DNA of 64,000 nucleotides from Desulfovibrio oxyclinae DSM 11498 (GCF_000375485.1 NZ_AQXE01000009.1:123375-187374), one strand, 5' to 3'; counted from the stretch's first letter, positions 8,111 to 17,484 are shown. Program-made: numbers and translations. Notes: generated by a model from the sequence alone, not told the origin.

Positions 8111-8146
8111 CCTCCTGACGGCTTTGCCGTCAGGGGGATTTCTTTT
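8111..8146 (+). terminator. Rho-independent terminator after flaG and its small neighbour
   Basis: CTCCTGACGGC and GCCGTCAGGGG form a stem around TTT, followed by the T-rich sequence ATTTCTTTT. Confidence 0.8.
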
Positions 8147-8159
8147 CCTGTGATTCAGA

Positions 8160-8933
8160 CTATTCGCAGTCCGTGCAAATATTCTGAACTTCTTCCACTA
8201 TCTCGATAACCTTGCGCAGCTGCTCTTCCGGCACCGCTCCTTCGACCTTTACGCCGTTGACAAAGAACGTCGGCGTACCGCTAACGCCGAATCCGGCGCC
8301 TTCTTCGGAATCCGCCCTGACGCGGGCCTTGAGCTCGTCACTCATCATGTCCTTCTTGAGTTGCTGCGCATCAATGCCCAGTTCCTCGACAATCTCCATG
8401 ACCACCGGCTCGCCCTTCTCAAAAATCTGCTGCTGTACTTCGAAAAGGCGTTCACCAAATTCCCAGGCCTTTTCCCGATCCTGCTCGGCGACGGCTTCAT
8501 ACATGAGCGCCAGCCGATACGCGTTCTGATTTCTGGGAGAATGTTTGAACACGACGCGAACCTTGCCGTCCGATTCTTCAACGATCTTGTTTACGGTCCT
8601 CGCGCCCTTGGAACAGTATGGGCAAAGGAAATCGGAATATTCCACGATGGTGATCGGAGCATTCGGATTGCCGAGAAACGGCCTGTCATCAGATATTTCA
8701 GGACTCACCGGATCAGCCGCCTGCATCCGCCACTGGTCAACCCTTTGCAAAAGGCGACGCTCCTTGGCACCCTCTTCCACAAGTTCCAGAAGCGCCATCT
8801 TGTCCTGCTTCAGGGCTTCAAGAACAAGAGACGGATTATCCCGAATGGTCTGTTCAACGGTCTTTTTGGAGGCGGTGGCGCAACCGGCAAGCAGCACGCC
8901 CACAGCAAGCACCATTACGAAACGAAGCTTCAT
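8160..8933 (-). CDS. DsbA-family thiol-disulfide lipoprotein
   Basis: This 257-residue protein has a lipoprotein signal (VMVLAVGVLLAGC). A helical N-terminal segment precedes a DsbA-like thioredoxin fold with the active site SDFLCPYCSKG (Cys104-Pro-Tyr-Cys107) and the cis-proline loop VSGTPTFFVNG. The type resembles the DsbA/BdbD-like proteins with an N-terminal helical extension, acting as oxidase or isomerase of disulfides on the periplasmic side. The start at 8933 is supported by TTGGGAGAG upstream. No DsbB/DsbD partner is present here. Confidence 0.85.
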   Translation of the reverse strand: MKLRFVMVLAVGVLLAGCATASKKTVEQTIRDNPSLVLEALKQDKMALLELVEEGAKERRLLQRVDQWRMQAADPVSPEISDDRPFLGNPNAPITIVEYSDFLCPYCSKGARTVNKIVEESDGKVRVVFKHSPRNQNAYRLALMYEAVAEQDREKAWEFGERLFEVQQQIFEKGEPVVMEIVEELGIDAQQLKKDMMSDELKARVRADSEEGAGFGVSGTPTFFVNGVKVEGAVPEEQLRKVIEIVEEVQNICTDCE

Positions 8934-8952
8934 ATGTATCTCTCCCAAAAGA

Positions 8953-8990
8953 AAAGCGGCCCCGGAGAAACCGGAGCCGCTTGTTTTCTA
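8953..8990 (-). terminator. Terminator of the PEP synthase-like gene
   Basis: AAGCGGC and GCCGCTT together with the inner CCGG pairs form a GC-rich stem around AGAAA, with an A/T-rich flank on each side. It lies just after the stop at 8999 on the minus strand and before the DsbA-like gene. Confidence 0.7.
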
Positions 8991-8998
8991 TTCGATTG

Positions 8999-11900
8999 CT
9001 ACCACTTCTGTTCTCGCTGCTTGGCAAGGGCGGCTTCCTGCTCTTCCCAAGTGGTGAAACCAGCGTGACGCAGTGCGTCTTCCACGGTGTGGCTCCAGTC
9101 CCAGGATGCGTAGATCACCGGCTTGTGGAACATGCCGCGGAACTTCTGCATTTCCTGGCGGTAGAACTCTTCTTTCTGCGTCTCGATGTTGTCGCGCAGC
9201 TGTTCGCTGAAACGGTCGAGTTCGCCTTCATACCATTCCATGAAGTCGTCGGGAGTTTTGTAGCGCTTGAGAATGTGGCTGTAGCCATTTTCGTCAAGCA
9301 GCTTTCTCAGACGGTTCATGTGCTGGGTAGAGAGCCACTTGCCCAGATCGCGGGTCGGGATGTTCTCGGCCTCCAGCTTGGCGACGTCTTCCTTGGTCTG
9401 GTGATAGGTATCCGGGACTACCGAAGCGGAAACGATACCGGCGATGGAGACGAGGCCGCGCAGGATGAGGCTGTTGGAAACGCCCTGCCCGCAGAAGCCG
9501 ACCTTCTTGCCATATTTCTGCCCTGCAAAGATGGTGGACAGGATTGCCCAGACCACTGCGGGATCTTCTTCATCGTAGATGTGCTGCAGACGCGAATTGT
9601 CGCGGTCCGTTGCCAGCACCATCTGGGTCATGTCATTGGAGCCGATGGAGAAGCCGTCAACTTCTTTCAGGAATTCCTTGCAGAGCACGGCGTTTGCCGG
9701 AATCTCGGACATGAGGATGACCTTGAGGCCGTCCTTGCCGGATTCCAGATTGTGCACCTGCTTGAGGTAACGCTTCATGCTGCGGGCTTCTTCGAGGTTG
9801 CGGACGAACGGGAACATGATGTGCAGGTTCTTTCCGCCGAACATGCCGCGCGCCAGCTTGAAGGCTTCCAGTTCCCAGTCGTGGATATCGCGGGAAACAC
9901 CGCGGTAACCCATCATGGGGTTGTCTTCATGCCCTTCGAAGAGCGAGCCGCCCACGAGGTTGCGGTACTCGTTGGTCTTGAAGTCGGTGGTGCGGTAGAC
10001 GATGTCCTTTCCGTAGAAGGCCATGGCGAAGAGAGCCAGTCCCTGTGCCAGTGTCTGGATGTAGTTTTCCTTGCCGGTGCGGTATCCGCGAGACTCAAGC
10101 AGCTTGCGGATGCGTTCGGAAAGGGTTTTCACCTCGTCCATTTCGGACTTGAGGCCCATCTTGAGCGCCACTTCGCGACGCAGCTCAGCCACCTTGTTGA
10201 TGTAGCCGGTAACTTCGGGGTCGTTGGCAACCTGTTCCACGGTACGCTTGACGTCATCCTTGTGGTCGCGCCATGCCTGCCACGCTTCAGTGTCGCGCTG
10301 ATCCGGAGCACCGTCGAGAAGGTCGGTGTAGCCGAGAATGACGGCAACGTGAGCTTCAAGGTCCACGGAGGTCTTGAGCACGTCGAGTCGCTCGGTAGCC
10401 ATCTCGATGTGGGTGTCGAGCTTCTTGTCCAGTTCGCGAAGCTTGCGATGCAGCGCCAACACTTCGTCGGTGCCGCGGGCTCCTTCCTGATCGGAGAGGG
10501 AATCCATCTTCTGGGTCAGGCCGGTGATGCGGCCCACGTATTCGCGCAGCTTCAGCGGCAGCGCGATGAGGCCGTCCGCCAGCTGCTCTTTCATGACCTT
10601 GGTCAGGCGAGCGTCCATTTCGGCGAGTTGCTTGCTGACGAGATCATTGAGGGTATCATTGTCGTATGCTTCGAGCGCCATCGGATGAACGCCGATGTTG
10701 CCAAGCATGAACTCGGCACGCAGCAGGCCGACCTCGAAGTCAGGCACGTTGCGCAGGCGGGAGAGGAACAGAGCCTGTCCCACGTCGGCCAGGATCAGGC
10801 CGATCTTGGTCTTGGTCTCGGGAAGCGCGCTGATGTCGATTTCGCCGCCGACCTCCTCAAGGGGAAGCTGGCCGCGGTAGACCTTGCCGCTGGAACCGTC
10901 CACGGTTATTTCCTGCCCTTCGAGAGAGCGCAGGACTTCGAGACGCTGCAGGCCGATGATCGCTGGAATGCCCAGCTCACGGGAAGTGATGGCCGCGTGA
11001 CTGGTATCGCCGCCAACGTCGGCGAGAATGGCGGAGGCGATGCGCATACCCGGCACCATATCCGGGTCGGTGCGTTCGGCCGCGAGGATGTCGCCCTTGT
11101 TCACCTTGTTCAGCTCAAGAGCGGAACGCAGGAACTTGACCACGCCCTGCCCCGCACCACGGGACGCGCCATTGCCTTCGAGGATGACTTCCGCGCCGAC
11201 CTTGGCTTTCTTGTCCACTTCGAGGCGCCGCATGAATATCTTGTGCGGATGCTGCTCGAATTCTTCGTTCCAACGGGTCTCCGGACGAGCCTGCACGAAC
11301 CACAGACGGTCCGAAGCGTCGATGCAGAACTCGGTGTCCATGATCATGCCGCCGTAGGCCTGAGAGATGTTGCGCACGCCGCGCGCCACTTCCTCGGCCT
11401 GGGCAATGGACAGGGACCAGCGGAAGACGTCGTTTGCGGGCACCTTCACGCTGTTGGTTCCGGAGCCGTCTTCCTTGTAGACGATCTTCTTTTCCTTGCA
11501 TCCCATGTAGCGCACGACGACTTCGTTGCCGCCTTCGCGCTGGAACACGTAAAACTTGTCGGGGGTGACCATGCCGCCCACGACCGCTTCGCCGAGGCCG
11601 TAACTGGCATCAATGGAAACGAGGTCATTGCGGTCGGTTCCGCGGCAGCCGGTGGCGGTGTCGGCGCTGAACGCGGTACCGGAGATCACCGGATTGATCA
11701 TGCGCATGATGCACACGGAAAGGGAGGTGTGCTCAATGGCCCACTCTTCCTTGGCCTTTTCGGCAATGGAATCGTCACCGGTACGCTCCGCGGTCATGAT
11801 CGCATCGAGGATGGCCTCGCGGCGATAGGTCATGGAACGCAGGTTGTACGCGGAAGAGCAATCCCAGTGATAGGCTTCAAGGCAGGACTCCTCGCCCACG

Positions 11901-12589
11901 ATGTTCAGGTAGGTATCCTGAAGCCCGGCGAACGCTTTCTTGCGGCTGTCCTCGCCTGCTGCGGAGGAACGCACGGCAACAGGAACGTCATCCAGTCCCG
12001 CTTCCTTGCAAATGGAAGAATACGCGCCGCGGACTTCCTTCTTGACGTCCTCGGGCACCTCAACGGAGAGGATCGCGGTCTGCACGAGCACGGAGCGCTT
12101 GCGCAGCTGGTCGATACCTTCAGGAGAGGTGGCAAAGCCCTCGACCACGTTATTGATGAACGTTCTGAGCTTGATGGGGGTTCCGCTATGAGTCTCCGTG
12201 GCTTCGCGCACCTTGGCGCCGAGCCTGCGGACGAACTTCTGGAGGAATTCGGAATCCTTGTTCGTATCGTCGGACGCCCAGTCGATGGCGTTGTACTCTT
12301 TATCCACGATAGACCGGACAAGAGAGGCGTGCACCTTGGTCTCGTCCAGGATCTTGTGGAAACAGATGGATGAAATGGCTCTGAACTCCGGAGCCCGGAT
12401 GCCCTCAACCTGACTGATAATGGCGGTATTATAGTTCTTGCCACCCACCAACAGTTCGGCTTCTTCACCGATACCGGCAATATCCGCACCGGTGAGCACC
12501 ATTTTCTGTTTCAACTTGTCCACTCCGGCCTCACTCTTCTTTTTATTCTTGGCCGGAGCCTTGGCCGCAGGCTTCTGGGTCTTCCCCAT
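8999..12589 (-). CDS. PEP synthase / pyruvate phosphate dikinase family protein, extended form
   Basis: This 1196-residue protein has the order of PEP synthase. An N-terminal ATP-binding domain contains VPVAVRSSAAGEDSRKKAFAG and SYGLGEAVVGGMVTPD. The swivelling phosphohistidine domain contains GGDTSHAAITSRELGIPAI, with catalytic His531. A C-terminal TIM barrel contains SIGSNDMTQMVLATDRDN and GFCGQGVSN, with catalytic Cys1033. It would make PEP from pyruvate and ATP for gluconeogenesis in a cell growing on lactate or pyruvate. The E. coli enzyme has 792 residues. Here about 170 extra residues lie between the His and Cys, rich in charged helix, with a Lys/Ala-rich N-terminal tail and about 120 extra residues after the barrel. 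The start has AGGAGG six bases upstream. Confidence 0.85.
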   Translation of the reverse strand: MGKTQKPAAKAPAKNKKKSEAGVDKLKQKMVLTGADIAGIGEEAELLVGGKNYNTAIISQVEGIRAPEFRAISSICFHKILDETKVHASLVRSIVDKEYNAIDWASDDTNKDSEFLQKFVRRLGAKVREATETHSGTPIKLRTFINNVVEGFATSPEGIDQLRKRSVLVQTAILSVEVPEDVKKEVRGAYSSICKEAGLDDVPVAVRSSAAGEDSRKKAFAGLQDTYLNIVGEESCLEAYHWDCSSAYNLRSMTYRREAILDAIMTAERTGDDSIAEKAKEEWAIEHTSLSVCIMRMINPVISGTAFSADTATGCRGTDRNDLVSIDASYGLGEAVVGGMVTPDKFYVFQREGGNEVVVRYMGCKEKKIVYKEDGSGTNSVKVPANDVFRWSLSIAQAEEVARGVRNISQAYGGMIMDTEFCIDASDRLWFVQARPETRWNEEFEQHPHKIFMRRLEVDKKAKVGAEVILEGNGASRGAGQGVVKFLRSALELNKVNKGDILAAERTDPDMVPGMRIASAILADVGGDTSHAAITSRELGIPAIIGLQRLEVLRSLEGQEITVDGSSGKVYRGQLPLEEVGGEIDISALPETKTKIGLILADVGQALFLSRLRNVPDFEVGLLRAEFMLGNIGVHPMALEAYDNDTLNDLVSKQLAEMDARLTKVMKEQLADGLIALPLKLREYVGRITGLTQKMDSLSDQEGARGTDEVLALHRKLRELDKKLDTHIEMATERLDVLKTSVDLEAHVAVILGYTDLLDGAPDQRDTEAWQAWRDHKDDVKRTVEQVANDPEVTGYINKVAELRREVALKMGLKSEMDEVKTLSERIRKLLESRGYRTGKENYIQTLAQGLALFAMAFYGKDIVYRTTDFKTNEYRNLVGGSLFEGHEDNPMMGYRGVSRDIHDWELEAFKLARGMFGGKNLHIMFPFVRNLEEARSMKRYLKQVHNLESGKDGLKVILMSEIPANAVLCKEFLKEVDGFSIGSNDMTQMVLATDRDNSRLQHIYDEEDPAVVWAILSTIFAGQKYGKKVGFCGQGVSNSLILRGLVSIAGIVSASVVPDTYHQTKEDVAKLEAENIPTRDLGKWLSTQHMNRLRKLLDENGYSHILKRYKTPDDFMEWYEGELDRFSEQLRDNIETQKEEFYRQEMQKFRGMFHKPVIYASWDWSHTVEDALRHAGFTTWEEQEAALAKQREQKW

Positions 12590-12699
12590 TTTTTTCCTCC
12601 TGACTCATGCCCGAACCAACATTCAGGCAAGTCATACCATGTAATTGAAGGGTTACGAAACGCACAAATCGTAAATCAGCTCAGAATATATGCCTACAA

Positions 12700-12760
12700 G
12701 CTGCAGGCACGTTCCGTCAATAATTCCCGCAGGAAAAATCACATGGCGCGTGCCTGCAGC
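12700..12760. repeat. 12-bp perfect inverted repeat after the pyruvate carboxylase gene
   Basis: The 12 bases at 12700-12711 (GCTGCAGGCACG) are the exact reverse complement of 12749-12760, separated by 37 bases. It lies 9 bases beyond the stop of the minus-strand carboxylase gene and upstream of the PEP synthase-like gene. There is no T-run, so it may be a weak terminator, an mRNA 3'-end stabiliser or a protein-binding site. Confidence 0.5.
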
Positions 12761-12769
12761 GATGCATAG

Positions 12770-15700
12770 CTACAATTTCTGTCCGCAAGAGGGACAGAAC
12801 CTGCAATCGGCGATGGGAACCGCTTCCTTGCAGGTGGGGCAATTGTCTGCGGGCGGGCCGAGCTCCACGAGCAGTTCGCCTTCCACCACGGGGACCATTT
12901 TCCTGTCTTCCTCGTAGTTTGCGGCCTTGAGAACGCGCTTCACCACGCCGTCAATAGGCGCGTAAACCGACTTCTCCTGCTTCATGACGGAGATGTTGAA
13001 TATCTCCTCCCCTGCCTTTACCGCATCCCCCGGCCTCACGTGCATGACCCAGAGGTCGCCGTTGCACGGGGAACCGATGTGGTTCTCGTTGCCGGCCTCG
13101 GCCATCTCGATGGCGTCCTTGTCGGAGCCGACGGGCTCGGCCACCTTTACCTGATGGCTGACGTTCTCGGAGTCCAGCATGTAGCGCACGAGGCACATGC
13201 CGTTCTCGTCAGGCTCCGGAATGTCGATGATGCGCATCATATGGGGCTTCTTGCAGTCGCCCTGGAAGTGCAGCACCTCGCCCTTCTCCAGACCCTCGAA
13301 CCAAACGTCCAGAGGCAGATTGTTGATATTGCCGTATTTTTCGCAGAAGTCGATGGTGTTGATCGCATCGCCCGGATGGTTCAGATACATCACGAACTCT
13401 TCGGGTGACGGGAACCGGCCCAGACGCTCCTGAAGCGTGGCTTCTTCAGCCTTCACATCCAGATCAGGCAGGGTCTTGAGCGGCGAATCTTCGGTACGAC
13501 TGTTGAGTGCCTTTTCCCAGTTTTTGCCGAACGCGGACTGATAGACCCAATCCGGCGGGAATCCCAGCGGGAGCTTGCCGTAACGGCCAAGCAGAAGCTG
13601 ACGGAAGGCGTCGTTGGAATCACGGTACAGGTCGAGACGCGCGTCGCGCTCATGGTACGTGAGTTCCTCTTCATCGCAGAGGTTCACGATGTCCAGGATA
13701 TTCAGCAGCCTGCGCACTTCCACCTCGCCGCCGCGCTTGAACGCGCCGGTGACGGCAAGGAAGGCGGTGTTCCAGGTGATCTGCGAGCCCGGAGTGACGT
13801 CGTGGTACCGCACGATCTTACGGGTTCCTTCAAGGAATTTGAGCATGTAGGGCAGCAGCTTGATGTAGCCCTGCTTCATGGCGCCTTCCTGCGAGGAGGA
13901 GGTTGCGCCACCGGGCATTCCATGGCGAACCACGTCGTGGTCAATGCCCTGGAAGTAGGGAGCCGTGTACTTGTCGTAATACGGCATCACCTGCTTGAGC
14001 ACGAAGTTGCAGGTACGGATAGCGTCCTTGTCCAGATTCGTCTTGAGGCCGACTTCGTCCTCGATGTAGCTCGCGGTGGAAAGGACTTCGCCCTGACCGT
14101 ACCAGCGTACGGAGGAACCGATGGCCACGTCCACGATATGCGCACCGGCATCGGCGGCCGCGCCCATGCTCGGCACGAAAAGACCGTCGGTGTAGTGGCG
14201 GTGCGAATGCAGGACAAGCTCGGGATACTTCTGGCGGATCGTGCCGATAAGTTCGCGCATGAAACGCGGCGGGCAGACTCCGGCCATGTCCTTGAGGCCG
14301 AGGATGATCATCTTCTCGGCCTGCTTTTTGGAAACCCCGGCCACGTCGGCGCACATGCTGATGATCTCGTCGGTCACCGTCAGGTAGCGGTCCACGCCGA
14401 AACCCTTGGCCCAGGACAGAGAGATGGCGGGTTCGAAGATGGCGGTGTCGGAAGACAGCGCCACTTCGGCAAACGGCCGCATGTTCTCAACATGGTTGAG
14501 GAAGTCGAAGCAACGAACGACGTCGTAGTGCTCGTTGATCATCTCGCCGGTCATCCGCATCACGTTCTTGGGCTGCGGCTTGTAGCCGAGCACGTTGGTG
14601 GAGCGGATGAGGATCTGCTTGAGGGTATCCGGGGCGAACTGGTTCCACTTGCGCCCTTCAGTGAAGGGATAGGTCATGTTCGCGAGCATGGCCACGTGGA
14701 AATGTGCGCCGCCGCCGTTCTCCAGCGAGAAGAAACCGCACTTGTCGAGGTACGGTCCCACCAGCTTATCCTCGGCCAGCCGGAAACGGTTGCCCGAGTT
14801 GGACTGGGTGATGTCGCGGGTGGTGGTGTCCGTCATATGCACGATGCCCGCCGCACGGTCTTCGCGCAGGCGGTCGAGAATCGTGTCGCGCCGCATGCCG
14901 CGCTTGAACCGGGCTTCGAAGCCGGTCACCGGAAGGTCCGGCAACACGGGGTCGAAGCGTCCGAGGCGCTTGTCTTCACGGCCGCGGTACTCGCCCAGCT
15001 TGACGTAGGGGTTATAGCCCTTGGCGGAAATCTCGGCCACAAGACGCGAGAGCCGCAGGGAATCCGGTTCGCGGTCGGAGTAGTCCATCAGCTCCGCGCG
15101 GTTCTGGCGCACGAAGTTGGTGTCATAGTCTCCGGCGATGAATCCGGGATGCTTGGTAATCTTGCGGTGGAACGGGATAGTGGTCTTCACGCCGCTGATC
15201 ATGTATTCACGCAGCGCGCGCTGGGTCAGCTTGACGACCTTGTTCCAGGACCTGCCGTACGTGATGAGTAGCGAGGCCGCCGAATCGTAGCGGGACGGGA
15301 AGCGGTACCCGTCACAGATGCAGGAGTCGATTCGAACGCCCTGACCACCCGGAGACACGTAACGCGAGATGCGGCCGGCATTGGGAGCGAAGTCCTTCTG
15401 CGGATCCTCGCAGTTGATGCGGCACTGCATGGCCCACTGGAACGGCTTGGCGTTTTCTTCGTTGAGGCGCAGTTCCGAGCCGAAGGAAACGGCGATCTGC
15501 TCTTCCACGAGGTCGATGCCGTAGCGGCATTCGGTGATGCCGTGCTCCACCTGAAGGCGGGTGTTGACCTCGATGAGGTACGGCGTACCCTTCTGGTCCA
15601 CGAGGAACTCGACCGTTGCAAGGGAGTGGTATCCCACTGCGGACACGAGCCTTCTGGAGTATTCCTTCAGCTTTTCGCGAAGCTTTTCGTTGTACACCGG

Positions 15701-16471
15701 CCACGGGGACGGAGTGATTTCAACCAGCTTCTGGTGATTGCGCTGCACGGAGCAATCGCGCTCGTCAAAGGCGAACACGTTGCCGAACTGGTCCGAGATG
15801 ACCTGAATCTCGATGTGCCGGATGGAGGTCAGCAGCTTTTCCACATACAGGCGCGGGTTGCCGAACGATGCCTGAGCAAGCGCAGATGCCTTGGAGAACG
15901 CGCTCTCAAGCTGCGATTCCTCGTAGACCTCGTAAATGCCGCGGCCACCGCCGCCGCCCTCGGCCTTGAGCATGATGGGAAAGCCGATCTCCTTAGCGAG
16001 TTCGCGGGCTTCCGGAATGGAAACCGCCCCTTCGGACCCCGGAACCACCGGCACGCCGACCTCCTGGGCCAGCTTGCGCACCGCGACCTTGTTGCCGAGG
16101 ATGCGCATGGGTTCCTGTTCGGGACCGATGAAGATGATGCCCGCTTCCTTGCAGCGTTTGGGAAAACTGTCGTCCTCGGCACCGAATCCCCAGCCGGGAT
16201 GGATGGCCACGATGTCACGCGCTTTCGCCTCGCGGATAATCCTGTCGAGGTCGAGATATGCGCGGGGATCGGGCCCCAGCAGCATGAGTTCGTTGGCGCC
16301 GGATGTGGCGGGAGAAGTCTTGTCGACATCGGTTGCGGTCATGACCGCGACCGCGTCGAACACTTCCGAGATGGAGCGGCAGATTCGGCGGGCCGGGATG
16401 CCCCGGTTCGCCACCAGTATCCGCTTGCCCCGGACCTCTTCGAGTACCTGCTCAAAGGATTTGGGCTGCAT
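12770..16471 (-). CDS. pyc: Pyruvate carboxylase-like multidomain biotin enzyme with C-terminal zinc ribbon
   Basis: This 1233-residue protein opens with a biotin carboxylase domain (RILVANRGIPARRICRSISE, glycine-rich ATP loop KAEGGGGGRGIYEVYEES, EVNTRLQVEHGITECRYGID). A carboxyltransferase barrel (MTDTTTRDITQSNSGNR, GLKDMAGVCPP with the carbamylated Lys, HGMPGG) and a biotinyl domain with the attachment site ISVMKQEKS (Lys1164) follow. It should carboxylate pyruvate to oxaloacetate. Two features are unusual: barrel motifs that differ from textbook enzymes (HSHRHYTDG where HTHDTSG is common), and a tail of 69 residues after the biotin site ending in a Cys4 zinc ribbon (Cys1211, 1214, 1226, 1229). 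The biotin ligase gene lies 78 bp upstream on the same strand. Confidence 0.88.
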   Translation of the reverse strand: MQPKSFEQVLEEVRGKRILVANRGIPARRICRSISEVFDAVAVMTATDVDKTSPATSGANELMLLGPDPRAYLDLDRIIREAKARDIVAIHPGWGFGAEDDSFPKRCKEAGIIFIGPEQEPMRILGNKVAVRKLAQEVGVPVVPGSEGAVSIPEARELAKEIGFPIMLKAEGGGGGRGIYEVYEESQLESAFSKASALAQASFGNPRLYVEKLLTSIRHIEIQVISDQFGNVFAFDERDCSVQRNHQKLVEITPSPWPVYNEKLREKLKEYSRRLVSAVGYHSLATVEFLVDQKGTPYLIEVNTRLQVEHGITECRYGIDLVEEQIAVSFGSELRLNEENAKPFQWAMQCRINCEDPQKDFAPNAGRISRYVSPGGQGVRIDSCICDGYRFPSRYDSAASLLITYGRSWNKVVKLTQRALREYMISGVKTTIPFHRKITKHPGFIAGDYDTNFVRQNRAELMDYSDREPDSLRLSRLVAEISAKGYNPYVKLGEYRGREDKRLGRFDPVLPDLPVTGFEARFKRGMRRDTILDRLREDRAAGIVHMTDTTTRDITQSNSGNRFRLAEDKLVGPYLDKCGFFSLENGGGAHFHVAMLANMTYPFTEGRKWNQFAPDTLKQILIRSTNVLGYKPQPKNVMRMTGEMINEHYDVVRCFDFLNHVENMRPFAEVALSSDTAIFEPAISLSWAKGFGVDRYLTVTDEIISMCADVAGVSKKQAEKMIILGLKDMAGVCPPRFMRELIGTIRQKYPELVLHSHRHYTDGLFVPSMGAAADAGAHIVDVAIGSSVRWYGQGEVLSTASYIEDEVGLKTNLDKDAIRTCNFVLKQVMPYYDKYTAPYFQGIDHDVVRHGMPGGATSSSQEGAMKQGYIKLLPYMLKFLEGTRKIVRYHDVTPGSQITWNTAFLAVTGAFKRGGEVEVRRLLNILDIVNLCDEEELTYHERDARLDLYRDSNDAFRQLLLGRYGKLPLGFPPDWVYQSAFGKNWEKALNSRTEDSPLKTLPDLDVKAEEATLQERLGRFPSPEEFVMYLNHPGDAINTIDFCEKYGNINNLPLDVWFEGLEKGEVLHFQGDCKKPHMMRIIDIPEPDENGMCLVRYMLDSENVSHQVKVAEPVGSDKDAIEMAEAGNENHIGSPCNGDLWVMHVRPGDAVKAGEEIFNISVMKQEKSVYAPIDGVVKRVLKAANYEEDRKMVPVVEGELLVELGPPADNCPTCKEAVPIADCRFCPSCGQKL

Positions 16472-16549
16472 GCTTTCTCTACTCTCCTTCCTGAGACCGT
16501 GCGCGCCCGGAAATATCCGGACTTTCCGCTCTTCGGAATCGGTGGCGGA

Positions 16550-17458
16550 CTACACCGGCGAGACGGACCCGGAGCGAACGACGGACTCCACGCCGTTCCG
16601 GGTCAAGACCAACCCGCCATCGGCATTCAGGCCGACAACGCGACCCCCCGAGGCAGGTTGTTCCCCCTCCCGGACAAGAACCTCACGTCCCATCCAGGCT
16701 AAACGACTCTCTGCTAACGAGAGAAATTCGCGGGGAGAAAAATCGTAGATCAGGCTTTCATATATATTTTTTGCCCGATTTACAAGGAGCGCCAACAGCT
16801 CCGGCACGGAAGGCGCACCGCCCGGAGCCAGCAACACCCCGGCTGCGCAGGCCGCGTCGCGCCGCATCTGCGCATCCTCGGGCCGAGAACGCAGGTTGAC
16901 GCCGACCCCGGCCAGAAGCGCGCCATGGCGGTCTTCCAGCAAAATCCCGGCAACCTTTCGCCCTTTCTGAAGAATATCGTTGGGCCATTTGAGCTCCAGC
17001 CCGACCTCAAGCTCTTCGAGCGCGCGAATCACGCACCAACCGAGCACCACGGACTGCAACCCTGAATCCGCGCGGCCCCACTCTCCCCCGGGGGAATCGG
17101 GCCAACGCAGGGTCAGGTACAGGTTGCCCTGCGGAGAAAGCCATTCACGCCGCATCTGGCCACGGCCGCTTTGCTGGACGAGACAGGCCACGCCGCCCCA
17201 CTCGGGGAGCAGGCCCAGCCTGAGCAATTCCGCGCCCACGTCCATGGTGGAACCGCACTCGCCGCAGACAAATAGCGGCGCCGGGACGTCAGACGGCATT
17301 GCTTCAAAAGACAATCCGGCCTCGCGAACCGGCTTCGAACCATTCGCGTTGCGGCGCAAAACATCCCAGCCGTCCCCCTTCTCGTCAAGCGAGCGGGAAA
17401 ACGGTTTCGCAAGATCGTTCAAACCATCGGAAAAGAGGTAAATTCCCTGTGGAAGCAT
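16550..17458 (-). CDS. birA: Biotin--protein ligase BirA without DNA-binding domain
   Basis: This 302-residue protein has the ligase signatures QQSGRGQMRREWLSPQGNLY, KWPNDILQKGRKVAGILLE and AGVGVNLRS, and a small C-terminal domain (VVGLNADGGLVLTRNG). There is no N-terminal helix-turn-helix, so it is a class I ligase that biotinylates but does not regulate. It lies directly upstream of the pyruvate carboxylase gene on the same strand, its obvious substrate. The ATG at 17458 is preferred; an in-frame TTG at 17485 would make it overlap the start of the divergent cca gene. No clear ribosome binding site is seen. Confidence 0.88.
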   Translation of the reverse strand: MLPQGIYLFSDGLNDLAKPFSRSLDEKGDGWDVLRRNANGSKPVREAGLSFEAMPSDVPAPLFVCGECGSTMDVGAELLRLGLLPEWGGVACLVQQSGRGQMRREWLSPQGNLYLTLRWPDSPGGEWGRADSGLQSVVLGWCVIRALEELEVGLELKWPNDILQKGRKVAGILLEDRHGALLAGVGVNLRSRPEDAQMRRDAACAAGVLLAPGGAPSVPELLALLVNRAKNIYESLIYDFSPREFLSLAESRLAWMGREVLVREGEQPASGGRVVGLNADGGLVLTRNGVESVVRSGSVSPV

Positions 17459-17484
17459 GGACCGGTTTCTGTTAGCTTTTCGCA

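Noticed and set aside
8981..12373. Very long plus-strand open frame opposite the PEP synthase-like gene
   Set aside because: It mirrors the GC-rich codon use of the real minus-strand gene, has no ribosome binding site or recognisable domain, and the minus strand has full catalytic motifs.
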